Position numbers and translations under genes: made by a program | IMG/VR virus record: IMGVR_UViG_3300024319_000587 | Coordinates: 1 to 64,000 of that record | Source: a virus | Direction: 5' to 3' (one strand) | DNA length: 64,000 nt | Shown: piece after piece, positions 1 through 8,155 of the stretch | Layout: the number at the start of each line of letters is the position of its first letter | Position numbering within the stretch: the stretch's first letter is position 1 | Notes under the pieces: generated by a model | Database searches by the model: none | Told to the model about the DNA's origin: nothing | The model's input: only the letters and a program-made list of their open reading frames with translations

Positions 1-264
1 TATCCCTTGTAACTCTTGTTCGTTCTTTAAACATATAGGACAACAAAAATCTTTAGCAGGTCTTACGTGTTGTTTTCTAAGTCTGGCTCTGACTGTTTGT
101 AAATGCTTTTCGCATTTTTTACATTCATGTCTTTGTTTTCGTATACCAAAGTTTATTCCCCAACTAAAATTGTCAGATTCCAATATCTCATTGCATTTGG
201 AACATTGTTTAAAAGTTGTTTCTGGTTCTTTATCACCATCGAAAAGATTATTAAAGCTATTCAA
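1..264 (-). CDS. Endonuclease VII-like zinc protein (3' part missing)
   Basis: The reading frame runs open off the left edge of the window, so only the N-terminal ~88 codons are seen. Translation shows a C-x2-C pair (QCSKC), a second C-x2-C pair (ECKKC) and a third Cys cluster (CCPIC) within about 70 residues, with basic residues between. That spacing resembles the phage recombination endonuclease VII/HNH family, which cleaves branched DNA before packaging in T4. There is no in-frame ATG: the likeliest start is a TTG at 262-264 that overlaps the end of the DHFR gene, which suggests translational coupling. The catalytic part lies outside the window, so another HNH or zinc-ribbon nuclease cannot be excluded. 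Confidence 0.5.
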   Translation of the reverse strand, partial: MNSFNNLFDGDKEPETTFKQCSKCNEILESDNFSWGINFGIRKQRHECKKCEKHLQTVRARLRKQHVRPAKDFCCPICLKNEQELQGI

Positions 265-781
265 TTCTCTGCCACACTTCAAATGTACAATGGGGTTCCG
301 GGTGTGGGTTTAATTCTTTACTTGCTGTTAATTGTGTATAATCTTTTAAATAAGTTGTTATATCACATGTAGTATCCACTGAATGAACACCATCTATCCT
401 TGTCAAATAAATCTTATCACAAAATTTATAAGCATCATCGTATAAGTGTTTACCACCAATGATGAATATTTCTTTACTAGGGTGTCTTGATTGAATTGCA
501 GTAACAATATTTTCTAATGAATATTCTGTATGGTCATATAAATCATGGGCACCTGTGAATTCATCCATACTCTTAGATGTTATTACGTAATTAATTCTAT
601 TCTTAAGTGGGGCTATTTTGCCTAAACTTTTCCATGTATTTGAACCCATAACAACTACATTATCTGTAGTATGTTCCGAAAACCATTTCAAGTCTCGTTT
701 GATTTTAGCCCAAGGTAAATCGTTGTTATAACCAATGCCACCGTAACTATCAGCGGCGAGAATCATATTAGTCGCCATCAT
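257..781 (-). CDS. folA: Dihydrofolate reductase
   Basis: This gene encodes a 174-residue dihydrofolate reductase, which reduces dihydrofolate to tetrahydrofolate with NADPH and so supports thymidylate and purine synthesis (T4 frd is the phage counterpart). The N-terminus has the typical MILAAD...GIGYNNDLPW strand-loop. The catalytic acidic residue lies in RDLKWF, the NADPH-binding strand is VVVMGSNTWKSLG, and the C-terminal IIGGKHLY motif is present. The length is normal for the family. A second ATG follows the first directly and either could start. The 5' end overlaps the preceding gene by 14 bases, so it is part of a tightly packed minus-strand unit. Confidence 0.95.
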   Translation of the reverse strand: MMATNMILAADSYGGIGYNNDLPWAKIKRDLKWFSEHTTDNVVVMGSNTWKSLGKIAPLKNRINYVITSKSMDEFTGAHDLYDHTEYSLENIVTAIQSRHPSKEIFIIGGKHLYDDAYKFCDKIYLTRIDGVHSVDTTCDITTYLKDYTQLTASKELNPHPEPHCTFEVWQRIE

Positions 782-1112
782 CCTTCTCCTGTTTCTTATT
801 GGACTTAGTTTCTAAGTACTCTATGAAATGATTATTTAGTATCTTTTTCACATTCATTACTACGTTTTGCCTAATAGCAGGCATATCAATGAATACTTGG
901 ATATCTTCTATTGCATCGAATTGCTCTACAAGTCTATCCCAACTAAAATCATTAGCAACAGGTAAAGGATTTAGTAACTCATCGCCTTTGAGGACGACAT
1001 GCTGACCGTTCGCTAGTTTAACACTTATGCTTTTAACAAAAGCTGAAGGAATACTTACTGGAAATATCTCTTCCATTACTCGGTCGAATTCTCCTTCTCT
1101 ATCAAATTCCAT
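768..1112 (-). CDS. Hypothetical phage protein, 114 aa
   Basis: I do not recognise this protein. It is acidic in its first quarter (MEFDREGEFDRVMEEIF), has a mixed alpha/beta middle with a VKSISVKLANG strand-turn, and ends in a very charged lysine/aspartate tail. It overlaps DHFR by 14 bases at its 3' end and touches the next upstream gene by one base, so it is probably translated from the same message. No membrane segment or metal motif is visible. It has the look of an accessory protein of the phage DNA-metabolism region, but no function can be assigned. Confidence 0.7.
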   Translation of the reverse strand: MEFDREGEFDRVMEEIFPVSIPSAFVKSISVKLANGQHVVLKGDELLNPLPVANDFSWDRLVEQFDAIEDIQVFIDMPAIRQNVVMNVKKILNNHFIEYLETKSNKKQEKDDGD

Positions 1113-1381
1113 TATGATAATTCGTCCTTGTCTTTCATAGAATCAATATGCTCTATTGCGGCTAAGATTACTGCACCTGCTTTAATGAGGTTTTCTTTAT
1201 AATCATCCGCTGTTGGTGGAGTAAGCATAGTGGCTCTCCGGGTGTTCTGTACAAGATAGTAAGAAGCTATTGCAACCCAATCATTGGGTGTGTTCTTAAT
1301 ATCTAATTCTGAACCTGGCATATCTGTATGCTTTTCACGTTCACGTGTAATTGCATCTAATATTTCACTACGCTTACTCAT
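1112..1381 (-). CDS. Small conserved-looking phage protein, 89 aa
   Basis: The open frame extends upstream to 1534, but those codons lie inside the neighbouring gene. The ATG at 1381, five bases after the end of that gene, is the sensible start. The protein has the pattern ITREREKH...TPNDWVAIASYYL...NLIKAGAVILAAIEHI. I recall this arrangement, an ERE/H helix, an NDW-VAI helix and an alanine-rich closing helix, from small proteins of many phages whose role is unknown. It is predicted to be all-helical and soluble. Its ATG overlaps nothing, and its 3' end shares one base with the next gene. Confidence 0.65.
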   Translation of the reverse strand: MSKRSEILDAITREREKHTDMPGSELDIKNTPNDWVAIASYYLVQNTRRATMLTPPTADDYKENLIKAGAVILAAIEHIDSMKDKDELS

Positions 1382-1385
1382 AGTT

Positions 1386-2024
1386 TTACATCTCCGCTGA
1401 GGTTGTTTTTGCCGCGATAGCTTCCTTAGTAGTACCTTTTGGTCTACCTCTACCACGTTTAGGGGCTTCTGCCGCCTTTTGTGCCAGAGTTGGATCATAT
1501 CTAACTGCCTCTGCACGTTTCTTTTCAGCTTCATTTTCTAATAGAATAGCCTGCTGTAAAAGATTTTGTGCGATTGATTTGTTATCTTGTTCACTATTTA
1601 GTGCAACTTGTTCATCAATCCTTTCGCCTGGCATTTCGCCAACATCTTCTGCTGGTCTTTCAGCACCATCGGCAATCCTTTCCATTTGTTCGAGAATATC
1701 TCCTAATGGAATTTGCTTTTGCGGAGTTGGTTGCATTATCACTGCATCCACTGGTACCTTTTTCAAGTGACCTCTGGTATGTAGTGATTCTAACATTGTT
1801 TCCCCATTCCAAAATGTTTTACGTTGAAGTGCCTCATGCAATGAATTTGCCGCTTGGCCTTCTGGCGATACGATAGCCGCCATAAAATCATCATGGAATT
1901 TGTCTTGCAACATGTCCGAGTAAACTACTAGAGCATGTTCCTTGTCTTCTGGTATTTGCATAAAGACTACACTTAGGCGTTGACCTGTGCCTTTATGTCT
2001 ACCAATGTGTTTAGTAATTGCCAT
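1386..2024 (-). CDS. Hypothetical protein with C-terminal AT-hook
   Basis: This is a 212-residue protein. The first ~110 residues look globular (MAITKHIGRHKGTGQRLSVV at the start, with several strand-like runs). Residues ~110-180 are rich in Glu, Gln and Ala and probably helical. The C-terminus has RGRGRPKG (about residues 190-197), whose R-G-R-P core is the AT-hook that binds the minor groove of AT-rich DNA. This suggests a DNA-associated accessory protein in a replication/recombination region. The gene lies between two small phage genes, with one base to the upstream one and four to the downstream one. Similar proteins occur, as far as I recall, in marine T4-like phages without a known function. 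Confidence 0.7.
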   Translation of the reverse strand: MAITKHIGRHKGTGQRLSVVFMQIPEDKEHALVVYSDMLQDKFHDDFMAAIVSPEGQAANSLHEALQRKTFWNGETMLESLHTRGHLKKVPVDAVIMQPTPQKQIPLGDILEQMERIADGAERPAEDVGEMPGERIDEQVALNSEQDNKSIAQNLLQQAILLENEAEKKRAEAVRYDPTLAQKAAEAPKRGRGRPKGTTKEAIAAKTTSAEM

Positions 2025-2297
2025 TTAACTAGCCGAACCTTCGCCCGTAGTTTCAGCAGGTTGTTCTCCTGCCGCCTCACCAGCCGCGTCCGCCGCCGCT
2101 TTTTGTTGTGCTTGGACATGGTCAACGAATGCCTTCACTTTGTTGGCGATTGCTCCAACTGATGATAATTCCGCGGCTTGAAAAGCGCCACGCTTTGATG
2201 CTAAGTCAATAATATTGTAAATATTAACCAAGTCATTTACTGTTACCGAAGGTTGTTCTGATTGAACTTCCTCTGGATTTTTGTTTGCTTCTGTCAT
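2025..2297 (-). CDS. Small hypothetical phage protein, 90 aa
   Basis: An upstream in-frame ATG exists at 2318. However, an AAGGAG ribosome-binding site lies nine bases before the ATG at 2297, which gives the N-terminus MTEANKNPEEV and is the better start. The middle (VTVNDLVNIYNIIDLASKRGAFQAAELSSVGAIANKV, about residues 18-54) matches, as I remember it, a short conserved protein of T4-like cyanophages of unknown function. The C-terminal third is low-complexity Ala/Glu/Gly and probably disordered. It is the first gene after a strong sigma70-type promoter at 2362-2390 and probably leads the minus-strand unit that runs to DHFR and beyond. Confidence 0.75.
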   Translation of the reverse strand: MTEANKNPEEVQSEQPSVTVNDLVNIYNIIDLASKRGAFQAAELSSVGAIANKVKAFVDHVQAQQKAAADAAGEAAGEQPAETTGEGSAS

Positions 2298-2361
2298 TGT
2301 TGTATACTCCTTTGACATTAGATTATTATATATAATAGAATAACTTAATTATTCAACTACT

Positions 2362-2390
2362 ATTATAACAAATTGAGGGAACGAAGTCAA
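2362..2390 (-). promoter_or_regulatory. Sigma70-type promoter
   Basis: On the minus strand TTGACT (2385-2390) and TATAAT (2362-2367) are separated by 17 bases. This is a near-perfect consensus and sits about 65 bases before the start of the 90-residue gene at 2297. Confidence 0.8.
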
Positions 2391-2404
2391 TACTTTATTT
2401 GAAA

Positions 2405-2947
2405 TTATGCTATAATTTTCACGTATTCTTCCGGCCAATCCAGATATCTGAGCCAAACCTGGTGCCTGACTTTCATTGTAAAATTCTTTTGAGCCATTAA
2501 ACTAAAGAAATTTGGTTTGATTGGTGTTTTGACTGGCTTAATATCAGTACGTGAGCCTTTAGTTGTATTACATTTTTTACATGCCGTCACCATATTTTCC
2601 CAACCAGACTTACCACCTTTGGATCTAGGTTTAACATGGTCCAAAGTCAAGTCTTTATGATTAAAAGAATCCAAACAATATTGACAAGTGTAATGGTCAC
2701 GTATGAATACATTTTTACGTGAAAAGTTTATACCTTCTCTATCTTGGGATACATATTCACGTACTGCAATTACGGCAGGAACTTTCATAGTATGACTAGG
2801 CGAATGTACTTCCCAATCATCATGCCATTCTAATACATTAATTTTATCCAACCAAATGAGTTTAATACTTTCTTGCCATGTTAAAGTAGAAAGTGGCGAG
2901 AGGCATAAAGGTTTGTAGTCCGCATTTAGTAGTAAGGTATCGCTCAT
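2405..2947 (-). CDS. HNH endonuclease
   Basis: This 180-residue protein has an N-terminal ~80-residue region followed by an HNH nuclease domain: a C-x2-C pair (YTCQYC), the LTLDHVKPRSKGG strand with the catalytic His, the WENMVTACKKCN segment with the Asn and the second C-x2-C pair, then TTKG. Such proteins resemble the McrA/HNH family and are frequent in T4-like marine phages, either as free-standing homing-type nucleases or as genome-maintenance enzymes. It has its own late promoter core at 2993-3000 and follows a terminator, so it is probably expressed separately from the VWA gene upstream. Which DNA it cuts cannot be told. Confidence 0.9.
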   Translation of the reverse strand: MSDTLLLNADYKPLCLSPLSTLTWQESIKLIWLDKINVLEWHDDWEVHSPSHTMKVPAVIAVREYVSQDREGINFSRKNVFIRDHYTCQYCLDSFNHKDLTLDHVKPRSKGGKSGWENMVTACKKCNTTKGSRTDIKPVKTPIKPNFFSLMAQKNFTMKVRHQVWLRYLDWPEEYVKIIA

Positions 2948-2969
2948 TAATGATATTTATTCTCGTATG

Positions 2970-2990
2970 AAAAGGGAGTTTTATACTCCC
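2970..2990 (-). terminator. Rho-independent terminator of the VWA gene
   Basis: The minus strand reads GGGAG, a seven-base loop, CTCCC and then TTTT, just after the stop of the VWA/metallopeptidase gene. The late promoter core lies directly upstream, so the same stem could also form near the 5' end of the HNH message. Confidence 0.65.
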
Positions 2991-2992
2991 TA

Positions 2993-3000
2993 GTATTTAT
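2993..3000 (-). promoter_or_regulatory. T4-type late promoter core (ATAAATAC)
   Basis: ATAAATAC on the minus strand overlaps the stop codon of the VWA gene and lies about 45 bases before the HNH gene. It matches the core of T4-like late promoters, which are read by the gp55 sigma factor with the sliding clamp. Confidence 0.55.
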
Positions 3001-4319
3001 GCGGCTTCTTTGTGGTAGTAAGCGTGTTCACCGAACGGTGGGACGATTGAGTCACTGCCATGAATTACAAATAGTGTATCACAGTAATTTGGATTACCCC
3101 AACTACCAAATGGGTATCCATCAGTAAACATTACAAACTTATCAGGATTGATATCGTTTTGTTCCATGAAGTTAAAGTTACATTCAAAATCAGTACCACC
3201 TCCACCAACGATTTCATAATCTTTGATTTCTTCTTGGTTCATCGGAGTAAACTCCTTGAATGAAAATTCATTAACCTCAGTATCGAAAGTCCAAACTCTA
3301 AGTCTAAAGTCCTGAAACTGTTGCATGATGCCTCCAACTTCACCCATGAAGTCAGCTAACATTTTATTATCAATAGAACCTGAAACATCAAGTCCGATAC
3401 CTAAGTCAACCATAGTATCATTGTCTTGACCTGGAAGATAAACACCCATAGACCTAGATTTCCTTGATTGACGCATCCATGTAAAATCTGATTTAAGTAA
3501 ACTTAAAATAGATGTATTAAGTAACTGTCGCCAATCCATTTTAGGTTCTGTCATAGACTTAACAAGTCTTTTGATATCACCAGGCATATTACCAGCACCA
3601 GCAGTTTGAGCCGCTTGAATAACAGCCTGTTTCATTTGGTCTTTAAGTTGTTTTGCTTCCTGTTTAGAAATTTTGATAGGCGCTTTACGTCCTGTAGGAT
3701 CGTTACCACCTGTGCCACCTGTTTCATCATTGCCATTACCCATGATATGTTGGTCAAGTGTTTTTTTGTCTTCACCTTGACCTGTTTGTTTCAGATGTTG
3801 ATAAATTTCCTCAGTGTATTTACCATGATACTTAGGATCGAATAGTGCAGATTTTGGCATAACACCAATTCTACTTTCAACACAACCTTGATTAACTTTA
3901 TAGTCAGCGGCTACATTCCAAAGTTGAGCATCACGATCCTCCTCTTCAAAATCGAATAGACGACCGCCCTCACCACAATGGTCATATACACAGTGAAGAA
4001 CCTCATGACCTACTACAAAGTCAATCTCTTCCGGTGTTAGAGTTCTGAAAAAATCACAGTTATAATAAAAATGTTTGCCATCAACTGCGGCTGTTGGGCA
4101 CCATTCTGCCTCAACTAGTTTTAATCGTGTAGCAAGTGTACCAAAGAACGGATGTTTGATAAGCATACGTACTCGACCGCCGACAATCATTTCTTTTACT
4201 TCTCGGTCAGTGTATTCGAATACTACGGGTTCTTCTGAATTTTCATCTACTTCAATGCCTGCATCTTTCAATACATCATCTACTATTTCATCAACTGTTT
4301 TCTGATTTGATACTTGCAT
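2997..4319 (-). CDS. VWA-like protein with metallopeptidase domain
   Basis: This 440-residue protein has two parts. The N-terminal ~200 residues form a putative metallopeptidase domain with HEVLH at about 105-109 and a later AADYKVNQ segment, as in proteins whose zinc ligands are HExxH plus a downstream acidic residue. After a Gly/Thr/Asn-rich linker, a C-terminal von Willebrand A-like domain has a D-V-S-G-S metal-site motif at about 311-315. Families of this type work with MoxR AAA+ ATPases, and one is encoded at 11270-12397 under the same promoter type. An ATG at 4343 lies at about +3 of the promoter; the ATG at 4319 preceded by AAAGG is preferred. The substrate is unknown. Confidence 0.85.
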   Translation of the reverse strand: MQVSNQKTVDEIVDDVLKDAGIEVDENSEEPVVFEYTDREVKEMIVGGRVRMLIKHPFFGTLATRLKLVEAEWCPTAAVDGKHFYYNCDFFRTLTPEEIDFVVGHEVLHCVYDHCGEGGRLFDFEEEDRDAQLWNVAADYKVNQGCVESRIGVMPKSALFDPKYHGKYTEEIYQHLKQTGQGEDKKTLDQHIMGNGNDETGGTGGNDPTGRKAPIKISKQEAKQLKDQMKQAVIQAAQTAGAGNMPGDIKRLVKSMTEPKMDWRQLLNTSILSLLKSDFTWMRQSRKSRSMGVYLPGQDNDTMVDLGIGLDVSGSIDNKMLADFMGEVGGIMQQFQDFRLRVWTFDTEVNEFSFKEFTPMNQEEIKDYEIVGGGGTDFECNFNFMEQNDINPDKFVMFTDGYPFGSWGNPNYCDTLFVIHGSDSIVPPFGEHAYYHKEAA

Positions 4320-4352
4320 GTGAACGTTACCTTTATCTTTCATTATGTATAC

Positions 4353-4380
4353 ATATTAACACGATTCGCTGTATTGTCAA
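4353..4380 (-). promoter_or_regulatory. Promoter with CGAATC spacer motif
   Basis: TTGACA (4375-4380), a 16-base spacer and TAATAT (4353-4358) on the minus strand. The spacer carries CGAATC at positions 7-12, as in five other promoters of this window. The predicted start of transcription is next to 4346, which rules against the ATG at 4343 and supports the one at 4319. Confidence 0.8.
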
Positions 4381-4562
4381 GTTTTCAATACTTCATTAAT
4401 CGCATTACGTTCTTTAATTAGTTGTTCCCTGGTTAAAGCAAACTTAGTGTAATAATCCATATCACTTGTAGTAATCTTATGATATTTACCATCCCTATTG
4501 CCTTTTACGTATTTAACTGGCAATGACACATTTGATAGACTAGACAATGTAAGCACTCCCAA
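4377..4562 (-). CDS. Small hypothetical protein without ATG start
   Basis: This frame of about 61 codons overlaps the 3' end of the next upstream gene by 23 bases. It has no ATG at its 5' end: candidate starts are TTG at 4562, or TTG at 4547 with a GGGAG ribosome-binding site eight bases before it. The product is basic in the middle (VKYVKGNRDGKYHKIT) and ends in a helix (TREQLIKERNAINEVL). Its stop overlaps the -35 box of the VWA promoter. I do not recognise it. It may be a real coupled gene or a chance frame. Confidence 0.45.
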   Translation of the reverse strand: MGVLTLSSLSNVSLPVKYVKGNRDGKYHKITTSDMDYYTKFALTREQLIKERNAINEVLKT

Positions 4563-4824
4563 TATGAGCAGAAGGTCTATTATGCTCTACCGGCTTAGTA
4601 GCATATTCATCTGAACCAGGAACATATACACTTTCCACCATATATTCTACATCTTTTCCTAACATAGGGACTCTAACACCTCTGTCCAATATCTTTTGTA
4701 TGATATCTTTAGCATGGTCACTATCATAAGCAAACACTGATAATTGGTCAACTTCTCCAGCTGGAGCATCAACAGGTCTAATGTTTACTATATAGTCATT
4801 TTTTAGCGATTTTAGTGTTATCAT
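4540..4824 (-). CDS. Hypothetical protein, 94 aa
   Basis: I do not recognise this protein. It begins MITLKSLKNDYIVNIRP, then has a helix with HAKDIIQKILDRG, and a beta-rich second half (VEYMVESVYVPG). No metal site or membrane segment is visible. A purine-rich AGAGAG ribosome-binding site precedes the ATG, and a clear promoter lies at 4855-4882. It is probably an early or middle gene of the small accessory type. Confidence 0.65.
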   Translation of the reverse strand: MITLKSLKNDYIVNIRPVDAPAGEVDQLSVFAYDSDHAKDIIQKILDRGVRVPMLGKDVEYMVESVYVPGSDEYATKPVEHNRPSAHIGSAYIV

Positions 4825-4854
4825 TTGGTCTCTCTTTATTGTTAATATACTTAT

Positions 4855-4882
4855 ATTATACTACAGATTTACAACCTGTCAA
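4855..4882 (-). promoter_or_regulatory. Sigma70-type promoter
   Basis: TTGACA (4877-4882), a 16-base spacer and TATAAT (4855-4860) on the minus strand, about 30 bases before the gene at 4824. The spacer contains AAATCTG rather than the full CGAATC motif. Confidence 0.8.
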
Positions 4883-4905
4883 CCTTTTGAGAGATAAAAA
4901 ACTAA

Positions 4906-6054
4906 TTATTTTATCAAAATACTAGCATTTGTGCCACCAAAACCGAAAGAATTGCACAATACAGAGGTTATTTCTGCACGTTCTGACTTACTACGTATGT
5001 TTGGACTATAACCTTCTTCAAACGCTTCTACGTTCACCGTAGGCGGTATAATAGCGTGTTTTAGAGACATAATAGACATAGCAAGTTCTACAGAACCAGC
5101 GGCGCCCATACAGTGTCCTAACTGTGATTTGTTAGCAACTATGGGTACATCCTGTAATCCTAATCTATTGATAGCATCTAGTTCCGCATAATCTCCCATA
5201 GGTGTTGATGTTCCGTGTACATTAATAAGACTAGGTGTTGTGTCTTTTAAAGCATCTTTCATGCATTCTTGTACAACCTTGCCGTCAGGATGAGGAGCAA
5301 CAGTTTGATAGGCATCATTATTGATAGCATAACCATCAATCTCGCATATTGTATTGTCCGTCTTATGTTTACTCAATAAGAATAACGCACCGCCTTCACT
5401 TAATACTAATCCATCACGTTGAGTATCATAAGGTCTTGATGCTTTTTCTGGTGTATCATTATATTTGGTTGATAAGGCTCTGAGTTTTCCCATCTGTTTG
5501 AATGCATCTGGGTGTATAGTTTTATCTACAGAACCTGCTATTACATTATCTACCATACCCATTTCAATCATCATGGCCGCCCATATAACACTATAGATGC
5601 CTGTGCTACATGCAGTCAAGGTCATTGCACTAGCACCAGTTAAACCATATTTCATGTTTATATTATGTGCAATCATATCAGGACAATAGTGATAAATGTT
5701 ATCAGCATTTTCCTTATTTGACTGTAAAATTTCTAAGTACATAGAGAAGCCCGGAGATACAATAACACCTGTACGACTTTTATCTAATCCATCTAAGTTT
5801 ATTTGACTTGCTAATGCTAAAGCCCATTGATTTGATTCTGGAAGTCTATCACGTTCTGACTCAGTTATGATAGGATATTCTTTTGCATCGAAATGAAACT
5901 CTCCAGCTACTTTGCTTCGTGTCCATCTACTTTCATTTGGGTCAAACTTTGTAATTGGCCCATATGCTACTTTGTTATTGGTAACTCCTTTCCATGTTTC
6001 CTGTAAATCACCGAAGGGCGTGAAACATGAAAGGTCGTTAATATATACGGTCAT
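4906..6054 (-). CDS. Beta-ketoacyl synthase (FabF/KAS II-like)
   Basis: This 382-residue protein is a complete condensing enzyme of the FabF type, which extends an acyl-ACP with malonyl-ACP. The Cys-His-His triad can be read: nucleophile Cys149 in LTACSTG, His279 in NVHGTSTPMGD, and His313 in SQLGHCMGAAGS preceded by Lys308. The C-terminal glycine loop SFGFGGTNAS is also present. It is slightly shorter than bacterial FabF (~410). The gene is the last of six that overlap or abut from 11198 down to 4906, with two desaturases, a GNAT-like protein, a halogenase and an AMP ligase. A matching ACP gene lies at 57121-57360. Whether it serves normal fatty acids or a special product is unknown. Confidence 0.93.
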   Translation of the reverse strand: MTVYINDLSCFTPFGDLQETWKGVTNNKVAYGPITKFDPNESRWTRSKVAGEFHFDAKEYPIITESERDRLPESNQWALALASQINLDGLDKSRTGVIVSPGFSMYLEILQSNKENADNIYHYCPDMIAHNINMKYGLTGASAMTLTACSTGIYSVIWAAMMIEMGMVDNVIAGSVDKTIHPDAFKQMGKLRALSTKYNDTPEKASRPYDTQRDGLVLSEGGALFLLSKHKTDNTICEIDGYAINNDAYQTVAPHPDGKVVQECMKDALKDTTPSLINVHGTSTPMGDYAELDAINRLGLQDVPIVANKSQLGHCMGAAGSVELAMSIMSLKHAIIPPTVNVEAFEEGYSPNIRSKSERAEITSVLCNSFGFGGTNASILIK

Positions 6055-6826
6055 ATTTTAAATCCGTTGCTATAATGTATTTGATGATTAATCCTGTTGG
6101 ATCAAATTGATACCACTTCTCTTGTGTAGTGTAACTTAAACTGTTATTATGATGGTTATTATGCCAACCTTCACCGAATGTGATTAATGCTAAGAACCAG
6201 TTATTCTTACTATCATCACCTGTATCGTGTTCTGGCTTACCAAATATGTGTAGTAAATGTACAATACCAAATGTACCTACCCAAAATTGATACACGCCTG
6301 TAATACCTAATACATATCCCGGTAAGATTGGATCGATAAGAAATAGAATAATCATAGCAACTGTAATAATTTGAAAATAATAACGTTGCATAAATCTTAC
6401 TTGCGGATCCATATATAAGTCTTTAAAAATTCTACGTTCAGGAGGAAAGTCTTCATAGAAACCCATTAAGTTTTCCCACCATGATTTTTCTCTTGGACTA
6501 TGTATGTCCATACCTTCTACATCGGAATATTTGTGATGTAATCTATGTCCACCTATCGTTGCTAATGGTTTACCTGGAAAGCCTAATGCGCCCCACCAGA
6601 GCAATAGTACCTGACGTTTCCTTCCAGTCTGATAACTTCTATGTGCCCAATATCTGTGCCAACCTGCAAATCCACCTATCATAGTTGTTATACAACCCCA
6701 TGCAAACGAGTACCAAAAATACTCTGGTGCGGTTATAATACTAAAGAGTAATACCAGGTGCAAAACAATCCATAGTGTTCGCATCTTCCAACCATAAGTA
6801 TATTTTTCTAGTAGACTTTTAATCAT
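6038..6826 (-). CDS. Membrane fatty-acid desaturase
   Basis: This 262-residue protein is an integral-membrane di-iron desaturase of the delta-9/acyl-lipid type. The three histidine boxes are present: HRYWAH (57-62), HRLHH (94-98) and HNNHH (222-226). Four hydrophobic segments surround them (about residues 17-52, 75-85, 150-175 and 178-195). The family inserts a cis double bond in acyl-CoA or lipid-bound chains using oxygen and an electron donor. Its 3' end overlaps the ketosynthase gene by 17 bases, and its 5' end overlaps the GNAT-like gene. A second, distinct desaturase lies two genes upstream. The substrate and electron donor are unknown. Confidence 0.92.
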   Translation of the reverse strand: MIKSLLEKYTYGWKMRTLWIVLHLVLLFSIITAPEYFWYSFAWGCITTMIGGFAGWHRYWAHRSYQTGRKRQVLLLWWGALGFPGKPLATIGGHRLHHKYSDVEGMDIHSPREKSWWENLMGFYEDFPPERRIFKDLYMDPQVRFMQRYYFQIITVAMIILFLIDPILPGYVLGITGVYQFWVGTFGIVHLLHIFGKPEHDTGDDSKNNWFLALITFGEGWHNNHHNNSLSYTTQEKWYQFDPTGLIIKYIIATDLKYDRIY

Positions 6827-7433
6827 GTTTTTCTATCCTCTCTCCTGTTCTAAAGTTTCTCCAATTAAACTTCCAAACATCTTGCTTAATCCCATACAAT
6901 GGGAAATCTTTATGTAATAGAGTTAGCTTATCTTCGTGTGGCCATGCCACATAAGCAAATCTCCATATCTTGTGCATCGTGCCACTTCTATCTTCACTGT
7001 GGTCTTGTGATGCTGTTGTAACCACACAATCTGTGGCTCCTTGTTCATGTGCCCAATCTACCATAAAAGGAACTAATCTTGCAAATCCAAACTCATGATA
7101 CATTCTTCTAGTATTCTGTCTATCGTCTGCCATATTACGCCACTCAGGTAGTGTTGCCAATCTATAGTTTATCATATAACATGTATCATGTACATGTGGC
7201 AAGTAATGTGCACCTGCCATTGATACTATCTTATCCTCGTGATAAACAAACCACCAGTTCTCTTGTGAACCCCATTTGCCAAACTTCAATGCTTTGAGAC
7301 TAGCATTATTTAGTATACCTGCATCACCACACTTATCGCAGAATTCTTCTAAGTCTGCTTTTAATGTGCTATCGTATTCTACTACTTTAAATTCGTAACC
7401 CTCTGCACCAGTGAATGTTTCTAATACTTTCAT
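6819..7433 (-). CDS. GNAT-like acyltransferase, paralogue of the protein at 46749
   Basis: This 204-residue protein has the layout of a GNAT-type acyltransferase: an N-terminal LEEFCDKCG helix, a WWFVYHEDKIVSMAGAH beta pair, a central strand with NYRLATLPEWR, and a C-terminal part with FARLVPFMVDWAHEQG followed by DCVVTTASQ. The clear P-loop of typical GNATs is not obvious. It is recognisably related to the 179-residue protein at 46749-47288 (shared N-N-x-(S/T)-L-x-x-(L/M)-K-F and (K/R)-(I/M)-V-S-(M/V)-(A/S)-G-(A/I)-H patterns). Both copies stand next to an AMP-ligase gene, so a role in transferring an activated acyl group is plausible. It overlaps both neighbours. Confidence 0.6.
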   Translation of the reverse strand: MKVLETFTGAEGYEFKVVEYDSTLKADLEEFCDKCGDAGILNNASLKALKFGKWGSQENWWFVYHEDKIVSMAGAHYLPHVHDTCYMINYRLATLPEWRNMADDRQNTRRMYHEFGFARLVPFMVDWAHEQGATDCVVTTASQDHSEDRSGTMHKIWRFAYVAWPHEDKLTLLHKDFPLYGIKQDVWKFNWRNFRTGERIEKHD

Positions 7434-8155
7434 TTCTTAGCCAATAACATTGGAATATAATATTTACCAGCCCAATCAGTTAGGTCATCACGTGACATAT
7501 CAAGTCTTGCTGAATACTTGTGATGTATGTCGTGACATCCCTCTCCCATCATCCAGATGTTTGAAAAGCCACCTAATCTAGCAGGCCCACCCTCTTTGTG
7601 TGCTGAGAAGTTTAACCAAGTAAGTGCTACCCACATGTGAGTAAAGTTAAATGCTTGCCATACAACTAACCACGGGCTGATTATTAAATGTATTAATGTG
7701 AATAATGCATATAGTTTCCAATAGTTTCTATCAACATAAACTACATCACGTTTCTTTAATAGAAAACGTAAACTAATATAATCCTCTGGCGTCTTATAAT
7801 GTCCTAACCACATTTTCCAGAAGCCTAGGTCAGCTGGATTATGCGTGTCCTTATCTGTATCTGAATTCTTATGATGATTTAAATGAGAGTACACATATTG
7901 TATTGGACTTCCATTTGCACTCATAATAATACCATACAACATTGCATAGCGTCCTACGATATGAGGAACAAATTGGTCATGACATAACCATCGATGATAT
8001 GCAATCTGTGACAATGCATTTGTTACACAACCATATAAGGTAAATGTTAATGCAAGTTGCCAAGATCCACCTGTAATAAAGTATGCCGGTATACCAATTA
8101 AGGTAATTGCTAACATGAAAAATACTTTTACTGTTACTTTATTTTGATATGTCAT
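7430..8155 (-). CDS. Second membrane fatty-acid desaturase
   Basis: This is a 241-residue desaturase with the same three-box signature but a sequence clearly different from its neighbour: HRWLCH (54-59), HLNHH (91-95) and HDIHH near residue 205. Hydrophobic stretches near the N-terminus (residues 10-50) and around 65-80 and 150-175 are membrane segments. It overlaps the GNAT-like gene by four bases and shares a base with the halogenase gene, which is the translational coupling typical of one enzyme pathway. Two desaturases in one operon could set two double bonds or act on different chains. Confidence 0.92.
   Translation of the reverse strand: MTYQNKVTVKVFFMLAITLIGIPAYFITGGSWQLALTFTLYGCVTNALSQIAYHRWLCHDQFVPHIVGRYAMLYGIIMSANGSPIQYVYSHLNHHKNSDTDKDTHNPADLGFWKMWLGHYKTPEDYISLRFLLKKRDVVYVDRNYWKLYALFTLIHLIISPWLVVWQAFNFTHMWVALTWLNFSAHKEGGPARLGGFSNIWMMGEGCHDIHHKYSARLDMSRDDLTDWAGKYYIPMLLAKK

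Noticed and set aside
103-372. Plus-strand frame of 89 codons with hydrophobic residues
   Set aside because: It lies across the DHFR end and the endonuclease VII-like frame on the minus strand, which have recognisable motifs; no ribosome-binding site.
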